DNA of 64,000 bases from Gentiana macrophylla (GCA_026214975.1 JAOBSW010001048.1:1-64000), one strand, 5' to 3'; shown: positions 10,493-22,834, counted from the first letter of the stretch. Program-made: numbers and translations. Notes: generated from the letters alone by a model not told the origin.

Positions 10493-13200
10493 TAGGAACT
10501 TTGGTCTTATGATTTGACGATTAGAAAAATCGATAGTACAAGCAAGTAACACTGAACATCCCACAATTCAAGAGTAGTGTCTACTCAAACGAACTGCTAG
10601 TTCAAGACTGTTTCCATCTAAGGAAAGTCGAGAATGGGAAAGAATGTTTATACGTGTTAGTCGTCTAAACTAAGTAGTTTTTAGGCTAAACCGGAAAATT
10701 AATAAATTGGAAATTAGAGGATAAGGAAAGTGATTTCGGATCACTGACCAATGCATCCTAGCAATTTTCTCGAAAGCTAAAGTTCTTTGGAAGAACTAGG
10801 TAGCTTTGCATTAAACGATAAACAAAAAAGACAACGGGCAGTTATTTCAGATAGACTAGTGGGAGTGATATAAGAAAATGAATCTCGGATTCAATTCTTG
10901 AGTATCATAGAAAATTCATTTTCTGTTTTTTCGGATTCGTTGGAACAAACGTATTCATTTTCAATAAGATAATTTGTTTGTCTTATTGACGATAAATATA
11001 ACATTCGTAGCATGAACCTAAGACTCGGACTTTTGTTTGATAAAGTCAGAACCACTTAACATTGCTGAAAAGGTATTAGTAACGCATCTTAAAATATATA
11101 AACGCAAATGGTTTCCGTACTTTATAAACGCTTCTTTCTATTAATTAGTGCATATTCCCTAAAGACAATATCTGAAGACTGGCTTAGGGTGATTCTTATC
11201 TCCCAGTCAAAGGAACACTATCTCAAAGGAACAATGCCTAAGTTTCCTTTCAATCAGGAAAGGGTAATAGATTTAAAGAAGTAACATAGCTTGTTCATAA
11301 CAACATTCGGGATCATATGAAAGGTACAAGCTAATGGGAGTTTTTTGAAGTAGTGACATCTTTTCTGACAACTATTCAAGACTCCGGTAAGTTTGTCCAA
11401 CATATTTTGAGGAAATCTCTAATTTCACCAGAGATAGAGTATTCCATACTCAGAAATAGGTTATTGCGTAGTCTTCGGGACTGATGCTCGGCCTGCCTCC
11501 CACTGAAATGTTTTCACTAAGGGATACACCATAAATTTGCCTTATATAGTTATTGATGTGCTATGATACGCTGCTGAACTCATTTAAGATATTGGTTGCA
11601 AAATAACTATTGTAATGAAAAACCGAGAAGTCTACCTAAAAGATGCCTATGCATTTGTGGATAAGGAGTGAATCCGGTTCACCCCACTTCCGTAAATATA
11701 GATATTTAGCATTTAGTGCTTGAAGGTAGGACTGGAAATTTTGCGTACACGTTCAGGTCGTGAAATATCTTAAGGCATTGAGTAAAGGTTGGTTATAAAA
11801 CTCGTAAAATCAGAGAATGACGGTGATACTGTCAAACTTGGTCTGATAGAGTCTATAAATAACAACCTTAGATCTTGAAGTATTTGTACTCAAGATGTTA
11901 CTAACTGATTTGTTCAGTCCACATCCAACACCGGCAGTTGGTGATAACACTAATAAAAACTACTAAACTAGATCAGTATATCACTCCACCCCGAACGAAG
12001 TGGGAGTATGGTTTGTCCATTACCCATTGCAGGACCTTATGGTCTATAGGGTAGATTGATGACCTATAGTCCTTCGTGAGTGTATAGATCTGATCATAGA
12101 GGTTGGTTTAAAAGCCATAACCCTGTGAATGGAGTATGATACTCCAATTCTGTTAAAACTCATGTAGAACCACCTGAGTATCTCAGGCCCAGTGGGAGTA
12201 ACTGGAACTACACGGAGAAGAGTCGAATGAATAGGAAAGTTTAACTTTCAATGCAAAGCTGAGTCATTTAAGGGTGATTTCCTAAAAGGTAGAGAGTTAA
12301 CTAGACCGTGATCTCTCTTACCACTCAGTCTTGCTTGATTTCGTCAGAAAGCGGGAAATAGGGGTGATTCCCTGAGACTTTCTTGCCGAACAACGGAATC
12401 TGAATTCATTCAGAATAGAAGGGTTTTAGCTAAGAACAAATGACGGATTCGTTAAAAAATAGGGGTGATTCCCTAAGACCTTTTTGCGAGACTAACGGTA
12501 TCTTAATTTATTCAGAAAAAACCTTTGGCAGGATGCCTGCACTAGCTTATATCCTTTGGGGATTAAAGCAAACCTTTAGGTCATTTCAAAGTCATATATT
12601 TTAATATGTGGACTTGACCAGAATGTTGATAAGTCTTTCGTAGATCGGGCATCTATATTAGTAAAGTAGTATGTAGATTAGTGTTTGTGAATGGTAACAT
12701 CAAATCGTTGGAAACAACATGGGTGTGTTATCTCAAGTCGAGTCTGACATGCCATCAGGATTAATACTAAAGGATTTGATTCGCTCAAATTCTTGTGAAT
12801 CGATCATTGGCAATCCCATCTATTCACCTGGTTAAGATATTCTTGCATTTATGCAGCATTCAACGATATAGTCTACCCTACCTCTCAGGAGTGATTATCT
12901 TAACCTGTAGATGAATACTAAATGGGATGTTTAGTGAATCCTCAAGTATCTTCGGGAGAATGAGGAATAATATGCTAGTATAATTAGGTGCAAACTAGAA
13001 TATAAGTGATGACACTGATTCTGGCTTCATGTCGGATTAAGGATGATCGTTAAGTAGATCTTGTCCTCAGTGTTGACTCAAAGGCATGTTGAAAGTGTAC
13101 CACCGGATTAGATGGAAATGCGACGTTTCGATCCCAAAGATTGACTGAAGCCGCCAACCTACCTGATCAGTGCACCAAGTCACATGGTGTTCAGTTTTAA

Positions 13201-13251
13201 GTACGCGCCGGGTCACTGACCTACCCTACGGCGGCATACTCCGGTCGTACT
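13201..13251 (+). repeat. E/F 50-bp paired motif, copy 2 in E
   Basis: GTACGCGCCGGGTCACTGAC followed by CTACGGCGGCATACTC and ending CGTAC. It begins 3736 bp after the first copy. It lies about 40 bp before the F insertion. Confidence 0.75.
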
Positions 13252-13283
13252 TGGAAACGTGAATTACTAAGATGCGCTTGGAG

Positions 13284-13288
13284 AGTAT
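13284..13288. repeat. Target site duplication of element F, left copy (AGTAT)
   Basis: AGTAT directly precedes the F LTR start and is repeated exactly at 22712-22716 beyond its other end. Confidence 0.95.
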
Positions 13289-15160
13289 TGTTAGTAATAT
13301 CATCCGCAGCGGAAACGATTTATGGATCTAGATCTATAAAATACACGTAATAAAATAACTAGATCTATATCTACGAGGGGGTTGTAGAACATACCTCTTG
13401 GATCTCAAAATCCAAGTTGAAGAACCGCAATGGATAGGATGAAGGTTGGTGTGAAGAGCACCACGATCTTCCGTACGTGTGATCCAAGCAACTCCCGGTG
13501 GAAGGAAATCCTCGGCTCGAACCCTTCCGATATGCTACCCGGAAAAATCTCCAAGATTTCTCCCTAATACCCCTTGGCCGAAAAATATTTTCTCTCTCTC
13601 TAAGAGGTGAAGTCGAAATATGTGTGTGTTATTTGGCTTGGGAGAACTCTCTTTATATAGGAGAGTAAAACTTAGCCTCCAAGGATTTTATAATTAATAC
13701 AAAATCAATTATAATAATCCCATTAAATAAAAGATAATCCCATAATATTCTAGAACAAATCTAGGATAATATTTATCTTTATTTCTTTCCATAAATATTT
13801 ATCCAATAAATATTTTATGCACATGTCTTATTAATCAATTTAGGAAAACAAATTTCCTAATAATAACACACAAAATATATGCGCACCTTTTTACTAAAAT
13901 TAGGTCACGCATATTTCCATTCTTTTTGACCAATTAGGTCAAAAATGGTCAACACGCCAATTCGGGCCGAGTCCACGAAAAATGTCTTTTCCGTGTATTT
14001 AATTATTTAATCCAACTAATTTAATAGTCCACTAAACAATTAATTCACATATCGTTTTAATAAAGTCCAACAAGAACTAAATTAATATTATTAGGATTCG
14101 ACGTCCGAGAATAGCTATGCTATATTAGGAGGCACGTCGGGGACCATGGACTAATAATCAGCGGCTCCGATAAATCGAATAAATAATTATCTTACGAACA
14201 GAATAATTATATTCGATAAATCAATCACAGGAATATGCCACCATAATCCCGTGACTGCACTCCTCCGATTATAAGATTATATTTATCTCTTCATGAGAAT
14301 AAAAATAAGCGTCCATTGATATAATCATTACATATGGATTAATCCTCCATAGATCGTATTTCATTCTAAATCGGGAAGTTACCGTTAACCCTTTTAGAAC
14401 CTCTTATCCTTATTTACCATTAACCCCTAGTGATCAATTAATTCATACAACTCACCGTGGTGATCAATCGGTGTGATATGAACTCTCGCGATCGATCGTT
14501 TCTAGGATTAACAAATAAGTGGAATCGTCTATCTACTTCCATAAATGGAAGGAATGGATTCGTATCTGTGATAACACGGACTACTCACTCAATCCATTAC
14601 AATGCCAAGATGGGGTAATTCGGACCACGGACTCGAGTGTAATCCTTAACCGTCAAGTCAAACTTCATACTGATTCAAGCGGTTGACTGTGATCACCTCA
14701 GATTAAGATATATCCATAAATATGATCATCCATTGATTCGATAAGACTTTCGATTACGGAATTATATCGTGAACTCCAATCAAATCGGTCCAGCCCTATA
14801 TGATATATCTATCATATATAAATGCCCCATTAGGTTCTCTTAACCGAAAGTCCGGATAAGACAATCACACCTATTGCATTCTGGGTGCATTAGTAGCACG
14901 TTAAAGGAGAGACCCGATACTCTCGATTAACTTCACTACGGGCTAATTGTATTTTAAGTACATCTTCACTAACTCAATCCTCGTGTATATACCATACACC
15001 GAGTTAAGTGATTACATAAACGATATACTTAGGGTTTTCTGTAGTGTAAATACTATTGTCACATCGGTGAATATGATAATAATAAATATGAATAATAACA
15101 TCATTTCATTTATTAAATAAAACAATTACAAAAATTGTCTTTCGGGCATTACACCTAACA
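13289..15160 (-). repeat. Element F 3' LTR
   Basis: On the plus strand it starts TGTTAGTAATATC and ends ACACCTAACA. It is near-identical to 20839-22711. The few differences are small and clustered, often at CTG, CAG or CCG sites (see findings). The TATA-like box reads TATATAAAG on the minus strand at 13651-13659. Confidence 0.95.
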
Positions 15161-15173
15161 ATCTCCCACTTGC
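15161..15173 (-). other. Element F polypurine tract
   Basis: Minus-strand GCAAGTGGGAGAT abuts the 3' LTR and is the expected plus-strand primer. A second purine tract, also reading GCAAGTGGGAGAT, lies about 75 bp upstream (15237-15249). Confidence 0.88.
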
Positions 15174-15236
15174 ACGAAAGCATGTGATTAATTGTTTTAG
15201 AGCACACCCTATTATTTAAAACTACAGCAAACTACA

Positions 15237-15249
15237 TCTCCCACTTGCT
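15237..15249 (-). other. Element F second, upstream polypurine tract
   Basis: Minus-strand GCAAGTGGGAGAT, the same core as the tract at the LTR border. Element E has the same arrangement (22749-22761 and 22822-22834), so the pair is conserved in the family. Confidence 0.7.
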
Positions 15250-15322
15250 CTAAAGCAATGGTGACTCATCCCGTATTTTAGTACCCACTAAGCATGTCAT
15301 AACCATTTCTGATTCCAAAATA

Positions 15323-15369
15323 CACTCCGAGTATGCCGTCGTAGGATAGGTCAGTGACTCGGGGAGTAC
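15323..15369 (-). repeat. E/F 50-bp paired motif, copy in F near its 3' LTR
   Basis: The plus strand reads ACTCCGAGTATGCCGTCGTA then GGTCAGTGACTC and GAGTAC, the reverse complement of the E motif. It starts 3736 bp before the other F copy, the same spacing as in E. Confidence 0.7.
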
Positions 15370-18279
15370 CTACATCTAAATGTCATGGGTCTTAATGACT
15401 AGTCAGGTTGTCGGCTCGAGACGATCCGTAGAATCAAAACGTCGCCGGTCCATCTAATCATGTGGTACTTTCCCAATATGCTCTTGAACTCAAGTGATTT
15501 CGGAAATCCTTATTAGCTACCCCTTCATCGTTTGCACAATGATGTGGTATCGGCTTTCCAAATCTGGAATCACTCCCAGAACTGAAAAAAAAAAAAGAAA
15601 TCCTGAGGCTATATCGCCTCTCTAGCTACTACAAAAGCCGCTAATCACCCAACTAGTTAAAGTCGAGTTGGCGTTGCTGGATTCCTCCAGGCAATAGCTT
15701 CAACACAAGAGTAAACACTGAGACCGAGATCGACTTAACGATCATCCTTAATCGACACAAAGTCGAACGCAGTGTATTCTCACATATCCAAGTTCACATT
15801 TGAATATGCCCGCATATTATTCCTCGTTCTCTCAAGATACTAAAGGACATACTAAACTTGCTTCGTTAACGCCGAATCTAAGATTCGGTCAAAATTGACG
15901 TTCAATAAACGACCATCTCTTACTAGAAAGAGAATCTATCCCATTTCTCTTGATCCAAAGATTAAGAGAGTCATTCCTGAGGCATAGGGTAGAACTTCCT
16001 CGTTGAATGTTGCATACACAGATGCATCATCTTAACCAATAAGATGGATGGGAAACCAGTGACTGATTCTAATGAATTCGACCGAGTCAAACTCTTAAGA
16101 ATGTTGTCCAAATCTCCGTTGCAGAGAATTGTGGCATTGTCAGATTCTGACTTCAGATAACACACCCATGTTGATTCCAACTGATGCAGTGTTATCCTTC
16201 ACAAACACTAATATATATTTATATATTCACTACTGTACTAAAATTGATATCCAGTCTACAAAAGATTTATCAATATTCTGGTCAAATCCACATGTTTTAG
16301 AAACATGTGACTTCTAATGACCAAGAGGTTTGCTTCTTATCCACAAAGGACATAAGCCTGGACAGTCACCCTGTCATAGGTTCTTAAGCGAAGACCCTTC
16401 TGTTCCGAATGAATCCAGATTCCGTTTGTTCGGCATGAAAGTCTCAGGGAATCACCCCTATTTTCTGTTTTCGAACGAAATCATGCAATACCGAACTCAT
16501 TCTACTCCTTTCCGTGTAGATCCAATTACTCCCACTGGGCCTGAGACGCTCAGGTGGTTCTACAAGAGCATGAACAGAATTGGAGTACCGAACTCCATTC
16601 ACAGGGTTATGGCTATTAAACCAACCTCTATTTATCGAATACTATATCGCTCACAAAAGAGCCATAGGTTATCAATCGATCCTCGTGCCATATAAAGTCT
16701 GCAGAACCCATAATGGGTAATGGATAAACCATACTCCCACTATTTTACGGTGGATCAAATTTCGATTTAGTTCGAAGAGTATTTAGTGTCATCACCAACA
16801 ACCAATGTTGGATGTGGTTTGATCTAATCAGTAAGTAACTACCTTGAGTAACCGTACTCTAAGGTTCAAGGTTTGTTGTTCATAGACTCTATCAGAAAGG
16901 GTGCAACAGCATAACCGTCCCTTCCCGATGTCAAGAATCTGATAACGAACCTTTTTCTCAATGCTACAAGATATATAACGATTGGTTACTGACCGAACGT
17001 GTATGTGAAATTCCCAGTCAAACCATCAAGCATCATGTGCTAAATGCTTATATTGACGGAATTTGGGTGAACCGAATCCACTCATTATCCGTTAATTCCA
17101 AAGCATATTCTAGGTAGACTTCTCGGTTCTACACTTCAATGTAAACCGTTATTTCACTTCCAATATCTTTATTGAGTTAAGCAGTGTATTGTGGCACATC
17201 TACAACTAAGTAAAGGCAATTCAATGGTTTCTTCCTTAGTGAAAGCATTTCACTATGAGGCAGACCGAGCATCAGTCCCTAGGACTATGTGATGGCCCAT
17301 TTCTGAGTATAGAATACTCCATTTCCGACAAAGTCAGAGACACCTTTGAATATTTTGGATAAACTTACCGGAGTGTTTGAGTAGTTGTCAGACTAGAAGT
17401 CACTACTCATAAGCTCCCACTAGCTTGTATCTTTCATAAGACCCCGAAGGTCATCATGAACAAGCTATGTTACTTCTTTATAACCATTTTCCTTTCCTGA
17501 TTGAAAGGAAGCTTAGTCATTGAACCTTTGAGACAATATAACCAGACTGGGAGAAAGGAATCACCCCTGAGCGGTCTTGAGTCTTGTCTTTTAGGGACTA
17601 TGCACTAATTATGGACTATGAAGAAGCGTTTATCTAAATATCGAAGCCAATTGCTTTTAATAGTTCTTAAGATGTGTTATATACATATTTCAGCAGTTGT
17701 AAGTGGTTTTGACTTTATCAAACAAAAGTCCGAGTCTTGGATTCGTACTACAAATGGTATATTCACTTTCTATACGACAAACAAATTATCGAATAGAAGG
17801 TAAATCCTTTCGTTCCAAGCAATTTTAAACGGAAAATAATTTTTCCGCGATATCCAAGGATTGAATCCGAGATTCATTTCCTTATATCACTCCCACTATT
17901 CTAGCTAAAATTAACTGCCCGTTGTTTATTCTTTTAATCGTTAAATGCACTGCTGCCTTGTTCTTCCAAAGAACTTAGCTCAAGAAAATCGCCAGGATTC
18001 ATAGGTTGGTGATCCGAAATCACTATCCTTATCCTATGATTTTCAGTTTATTAATTTTCGGTTTAGCCTTAAAATCAACTCGCTTTTAGATGACTAACAC
18101 TCTTAGACATACTCTCCCATTCTTGACTTTCCGTAAATGGAAACTTTTTGAACTAGCGATTCGTGTGAGTAGACACTACTCTTGAACCGTGGGATGTCTA
18201 TTTCGAGTGTTACTTGTCCGCATTTGTCGGATTTTCTAATATACTAGAAAAACAACAAATCATAAGATTAAAGCTCCCA

Positions 18280-18451
18280 CTAGTTTATCGGTTCCAAATA
18301 CCGTCTAACCAGCAATGCTTTATGTTATGATTTTCCAATTTTTCAATTTGAAAATCTCTCGTGTAAACACTTACACAGTTCTATTGTTTCCAGAAAAATA
18401 CAAATCATAAAACTCCCACTAGTTCATCGATTCCAAATATCGTCTAACTAG
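18280..18451 (-). repeat. Two hairpin motifs in F (counterparts of the E array)
   Basis: Copies at 18280-18312 and 18419-18451 read CTAGTTTATCGGTTCC then AAATACCGTCTAACCAG on the plus strand (CTAGTTCATCGATTCC and AAATATCGTCTAACTAG in the second), the reverse complement of the E motif. Each is next to CTCCCA, the complement of the GTGGGAG seen in E. Confidence 0.75.
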
Positions 18452-19058
18452 CAACAGGTTTATGATTTTCCGATTTTTCAATTAGAACGGTTACGTGTGT
18501 AGTCATTACACACTGAAAATTCACTAGAAGAATTTTCAAAGTCCGTAATCACCTTTGATCAAACTAAGTTTGTCTCTCGTTTGACACGAATGACACTAGT
18601 GACATACCTATATGTCACTCTGGTTTTTAAAAGGCTTAAGAGAAAATATCTCTTCCGAGAAATAATTGCATTATCGATTAACTAGTTCAACGTCCTAGTT
18701 ACTTTCCACTTTTTAACGAAGTCAATACTAGTCAATTGTAAGCAATTTAGTAAGGGATAATGCTGTAAATAAAATGACATAAATTAATTCAAGTTTAACA
18801 CTACTATATTAAATTTTAGGAATTGTAAACTAAAAATTAAGTCTACTCTACCATTCCAAGGTTTTAACCTTGCATCTCAGTGCCGCCGTAGGGTAGGTCA
18901 AAGAGATCAATGGTTAAATCAATGAATAACTTGTGAGAATCAGACATCCCACGAGAATCGAAAATCCCTTTATTCATTGACTACCTTCCTTTTTTAGCCT
19001 AGGTATTTATCAAAAGATACCCTTGATGAGTGTGACCTACTATATCAGATCTCTTAGG

Positions 19059-19109
19059 TACGCCCGAGTGTGCCGTCGTAGATAGGTCGGTGACCCGACG
19101 AGCAGTACC
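19059..19109 (-). repeat. E/F 50-bp paired motif, copy in F near its leader
   Basis: The plus strand starts GTACGCCCGAGTGTGCCGTC, then TAGGTCGGTGACCCG and ends AGTAC. A shorter partial relative, GTGCCGCCGTAGGGTAGGTC, is present near 18882-18901. Confidence 0.7.
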
Positions 19110-20009
19110 CGTAAATCCTATCCTTTCGGAGACCAAGCCATGAATGTTGATAGGGGTGAACACCATCCGTAGGGGGACGAAATCAAAGCGCCGCGAGGCG
19201 TCACCCTTCTCTCACTTACTTGCATCTATAGTAGAGGCCGTGGGGTTACGCCGCCTCCCCGCTCCCACTCAATATTTTGGAAGTGGTGGTGGGTTAACTA
19301 ACCACGTCTTTTGATGTTAACATAAAAGCACATCAAATCAAGGATTCGAATGGTGTCGGTAACGTAGGCAAGCCTACCCGCCCTATTCGTTGGAACATAT
19401 ATGTGATGATCGGACGAAATCGGGTCAAGAGAGCCCTATTGAGATTAGAAGGAATCACCCTCCGCTCTCGGTTTGGCTTAGTCTTGCCGACCCCGTGCAT
19501 ACATCACACTAGGAGGGTTAAGTCGTTTGAGCGAAGCTCGATTGACCACCCAACCTAAAGGCGAACCGTTTTTATCCAAGATTTATTGTTCTTTTACCAT
19601 CATTCAATCTCGTAGACACTACGAATTGAAAACGTGATCTCGCTTTCGACTTTTAAGGCGGTTCACCGAGAACACACACCGAAAGGCTAACGATTTCATA
19701 ACCCGTCCTCGGATCTTTAATTAGTTACTAAATTAATTAATTACCACGTATTAATTAAATTTCAACTAATTACACGAGTTTGTATACATGCCTATTTTAA
19801 TTACCAAAATTAAAATTCTACATGTATGCATGGAGTGGATTTATGATATGATGCATGTCATGGCAATTCCGATTTTATATCTATTTTATGATCAAACACA
19901 TAAAAATAAATTGCGGAAAATTTAAACACCGAGATGGATCGTTGGCACCCCGTATCTAATCTATTAGAAAATAAAACCAAAACCCTAACTAGGGTTTACT
20001 ACTTTCTAA

Positions 20010-20312
20010 CTAAATCTGCAGCTGTTCGAACTCTTTGACGATCGGCATACTAAACGAACTCGGATCGGGACGAAACCTTCCAGATCGTATCTTCACACCT
20101 TGAACTTCAATATGGACGGTTGGATCGGTGCTTTGACTTACCAATTTTCTCCAGTAAACCGCCAAACTAGCTGCTGAATCTGACTTTGACTGCACTGCAT
20201 CAAGGACTTCCTGATGCAGATCGGGAATCGAGATGAATCGATCGACCTGAAATTTTATGGTACGTCCAAAACTCCAAGTTGATGAATCTGAACGGTCGGA
20301 TTTGCGTTTCAA
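20010..20312 (-). other. 100-codon ORF in the leader of F, coding status doubtful
   Basis: An ATG-initiated ORF about 500 bp inside the primer site. The predicted protein is Ser- and Asp-rich with no motif I recognise. Gag is not indicated: there is no zinc knuckle and no UBN2-like pattern. The corresponding leader of E is a different sequence, so the ORF is not conserved within the family as seen here. It is most likely a chance ORF or part of a captured leader segment. Confidence 0.25.
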
Positions 20313-20825
20313 CGGTCCAAACTCTCCCAGAATATCGAGGAAGTCACAGGTAGGGTTTCTGTGAATCCTGCGTTTTTCTGTTACAGCAGCCTCTTCTCAT
20401 CAACGAACGGATATCGAAACGGACACTGATCGACGCAAAAATTTGTGGAGTTGATCATCATCTTCTAATCTTCATTCTGACCGGAGGGATCTTCGTTTCA
20501 ACGGTTCGATCAACGGGAAAAACAATAATACTAAACAGCTCTTAACTAGATCTATTTGCTGGAAATTAAACTTGCAATAAAGATAAATTACATAATTCCC
20601 TATACTCATATGAACGAATTTTCATCATTCATATGAGTGTACAATAGATCTAACGGGTAAACAATGCCAACCCCAATCCATCTCTTCAACCACAACAATC
20701 GCAACAACATAAAAATATATATAAACATGCATTGACCAAATTAAAAAAAATTTGGACAATAAAAGCTACATGTTTTCCACTCCTAGATCTAATATTTTAT
20801 ACGTATAAATATAGATCACCATGGC

Positions 20826-20837
20826 GCTCTGATACCA
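20826..20837 (-). other. Element F primer-binding site
   Basis: Minus-strand TGGTATCAGAGC lies 1 bp from the LTR end and is a perfect 12-base match to the usual plant initiator tRNA-Met primer site. It fixes the direction of F. Confidence 0.93.
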
Positions 20838-20838
20838 C

Positions 20839-22711
20839 TGTTAGTAATATCATCCGCAGCGGAAACGATTTATGGATCTAGATCTATAAAATACACGTAA
20901 TAAAATAACTAGATCTATATCTACGAGGGGGTTGTAGAACATACCTCTTGGATCTCAAAATCCAAGTTGATGAACCGCAATGGATAGGATGAAGGTTGGT
21001 GTGAAGAGCACCACGATCTTCCGTACGTGTGATCCAAGCAACTCCCGGTGGAAGGAAATCCTCGGCTCGAACCCTTCCGATATGCTACCCGGAAAAATCT
21101 CCAAGATTTCTCCCTAATACCCCTTGGCCGAAAAATATTTTCTTCTCTCTCTAAGAGGTGAAGTCGAAATATGTGTGTGTTATTTGGCTTGGGAGAACTC
21201 TCTTTATATAGGAGAGTAAAACTTATTTCTCAAGGATTTTATAATTAATACAAAATCAATTATAATAATCCCATTAAATAAAAGATAATCCCATAATATT
21301 CTAGAACAAATCTAGGATAATATTTATCTTTATTTCTTTCTATAAATATTTATCCAATAAATATTTTATGCACATGTCTTATTAATCAATTTAGGAAAAC
21401 AAATTTCCTAATAATAACACACAAAATATATGCGCACCTTTTACTAAAATTAGGTCACGCGATATTTCCATTCTTTTGACCAATTAGGTCAAAAATGGTC
21501 AACACGCCTAATTCGGGCGAGTCCACGAAAAATGTCTTTTCCGTGTATTTAATTATTTAATCCAACTAATTTAATAGTCCACTAAACAATTAATTCACAT
21601 ATCGTTTTAATAAAGTCCAACAAGAACTAAATTAATATTATTAGGATTCGACGTCCGAGAATAGCTATGCTATATTAGAGGAGGCACGTCGGGGACCATG
21701 GACTAATAATCAGCGGCTCGATAAATCGAATAAATAATTATCTTACTAATGAATAATTATATTCGATAAATCAATCACAGGAATATGCCACCATAATCCC
21801 GTGACTGCACTCCTCCGATTATAAGATTATATTTATCTCTTCATGAGAATAAAAATAAGCGTCCATTGATATAATCATTACATATGGATTAATCCTCCAT
21901 AGACTGTTCATTCTAAATCGGGAAGTTACCGTTAACCCTTTTTAGAACCTCTTATCCTTATTTACCATTAACCCCCTAGTGATCAATTAATTCATACAAC
22001 TCACTGGTGATCAATCAGTGTGATATGAACTCGCGCGATCGATCAGTTTCTAGGATTAACAAATAAGGGAACTGTCTATCTACTTCCATAAATGGAAGGA
22101 ATGGATTCCGTATCGTGATAAACACGGACTACTCACTCAATCCGATTACAATGCCAAGATGGGGTAATTCGGACCACGGACTCGGTGTAATCCTTAACCG
22201 TCAAGTCAAACTTCATATCGATTCAAGCGAGCTTGATCGTGATCACCTCAGATTAAGATATATCCATAAATATGATCATCCATTGATTCGATAAGACTTC
22301 TCGATTACGGAATTATATCGTGAACTCCAATCAAATCGGTCCATTTCTATATGATATATCTATCATATATAAATGCCCCATTAGGTTCTCTTAACCGAAA
22401 GTCCGGATAAGACAATCACACCTATTGCATTCAGGCGCATTAGTAGCACGTTAAAGGAGAGACCCGATACTCTCGATTAACTTCACTACGGGCTAATTGT
22501 ATTTTAAGTACATCTTCACTAACTCAATCCTCCGTGTATATACCATACACCGAGTTAAGTGATTACATAAACGATATACTTAGGGTTTTCTGTAGTGTAA
22601 ATACTATTGTCACATCGGTGAATATGATAATAATAAATATGAATAATAACATCATTTCATTTATTAAATAAAACAATTACAAAAATTGTCTTTCGGGCAT
22701 TACACCTAACA
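20839..22711 (-). repeat. Element F 5' LTR
   Basis: Plus-strand start TGTTAGTAATATC, end ACACCTAACA. A minus-strand TATATAAAG box lies at 21202-21210, followed in the direction of transcription by the CTCTCCCAAGCC-type leader seen in E. It pairs with 13289-15160. Confidence 0.95.
21202..21210 (-). promoter_or_regulatory. Probable TATA box of element F 5' LTR
   Basis: TATATAAAG on the minus strand, at the same relative place as TATATAAAG in the E 3' LTR (24235-24243). Conservation in all four LTR copies supports it as the core promoter. Confidence 0.65.
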
Positions 22712-22716
22712 AGTAT
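22712..22716. repeat. Target site duplication of element F, right copy (AGTAT)
   Basis: Exact partner of 13284-13288. Confidence 0.95.
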
Positions 22717-22834
22717 GACTCTTGGGGATATGTCTCACTTGTTTTGAGCAAGTGGGAGAATGTTGTAGATATAGATATATGAGGGTGTGCTCTATAACAA
22801 TTAATCCACTTGCCTTTTCGTGCAAGTGGGAGAT
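22717..22834 (+). other. Element E internal region, last 118 bp with doubled polypurine tract
   Basis: The piece of E between F and the E 3' LTR. It contains GCAAGTGGGAGAA at 22749-22761 and GCAAGTGGGAGAT at 22822-22834; the second is the functional-position polypurine tract directly before the LTR. Confidence 0.85.

Larger units (their letters stand above)
7831..13288 (+). other. Element E internal region, non-coding
   Basis: About 5.5 kb with no ORF that looks like a real protein; the longest are around 60 codons. It contains a leader module with a GCGACG/CGTCGC hairpin (8252-8271), poly-T runs near 8330, four copies of a 33-bp hairpin motif (10150-10492), a 50-bp motif at both 9465-9515 and 13201-13251, and scattered AGTGGGAG purine stretches. 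Much of it is alignable with F in reverse orientation, including those repeats, so RNA-level elements and not protein coding seem to be what the family retains. No gag or pol remnant could be identified by eye. Confidence 0.8.
15161..20838 (-). other. Element F internal region, non-coding
   Basis: About 5.7 kb without recognisable gag or pol. It contains two hairpin motifs (18280-18312 and 18419-18451), two copies of the 50-bp motif (15323-15369 and 19059-19109), and stretches alignable with E in reverse. A plus-strand ORF at 16330-16695 (121 codons) runs antisense to the element and looks like chance. The leader next to the primer site contains a 100-codon ORF, described separately, in a segment that differs from E. 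Confidence 0.8.
13289..22711 (-). mobile_element. Element F: non-coding LTR retrotransposon of the same family as E, inverted inside E
   Basis: Complete structure on the minus strand: LTRs at 20839-22711 (5') and 13289-15160 (3'), each about 1.87 kb and nearly identical, a perfect tRNA-Met primer site at 20826-20837, a polypurine tract next to the 3' LTR, and an exact AGTAT target duplication. It is about 9.4 kb in all. Its LTRs and internal region are homologous to E in reverse orientation. There is no gag or pol ORF. F landed only about 120 bp upstream of E's 3' LTR. It is the youngest insertion in this arm of the nest. Confidence 0.95.

Noticed and set aside
9960..10500. Regularly spaced repeats that could suggest a CRISPR-like array
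   Set aside because: Only four imperfect copies with uneven spacing in plant retrotransposon DNA, also present in a sister element; there are no cas genes and the setting is eukaryotic.
16330..16695. 121-codon plus-strand ORF in F
   Set aside because: Antisense to F, no recognisable motif, and the homologous part of E is not open.
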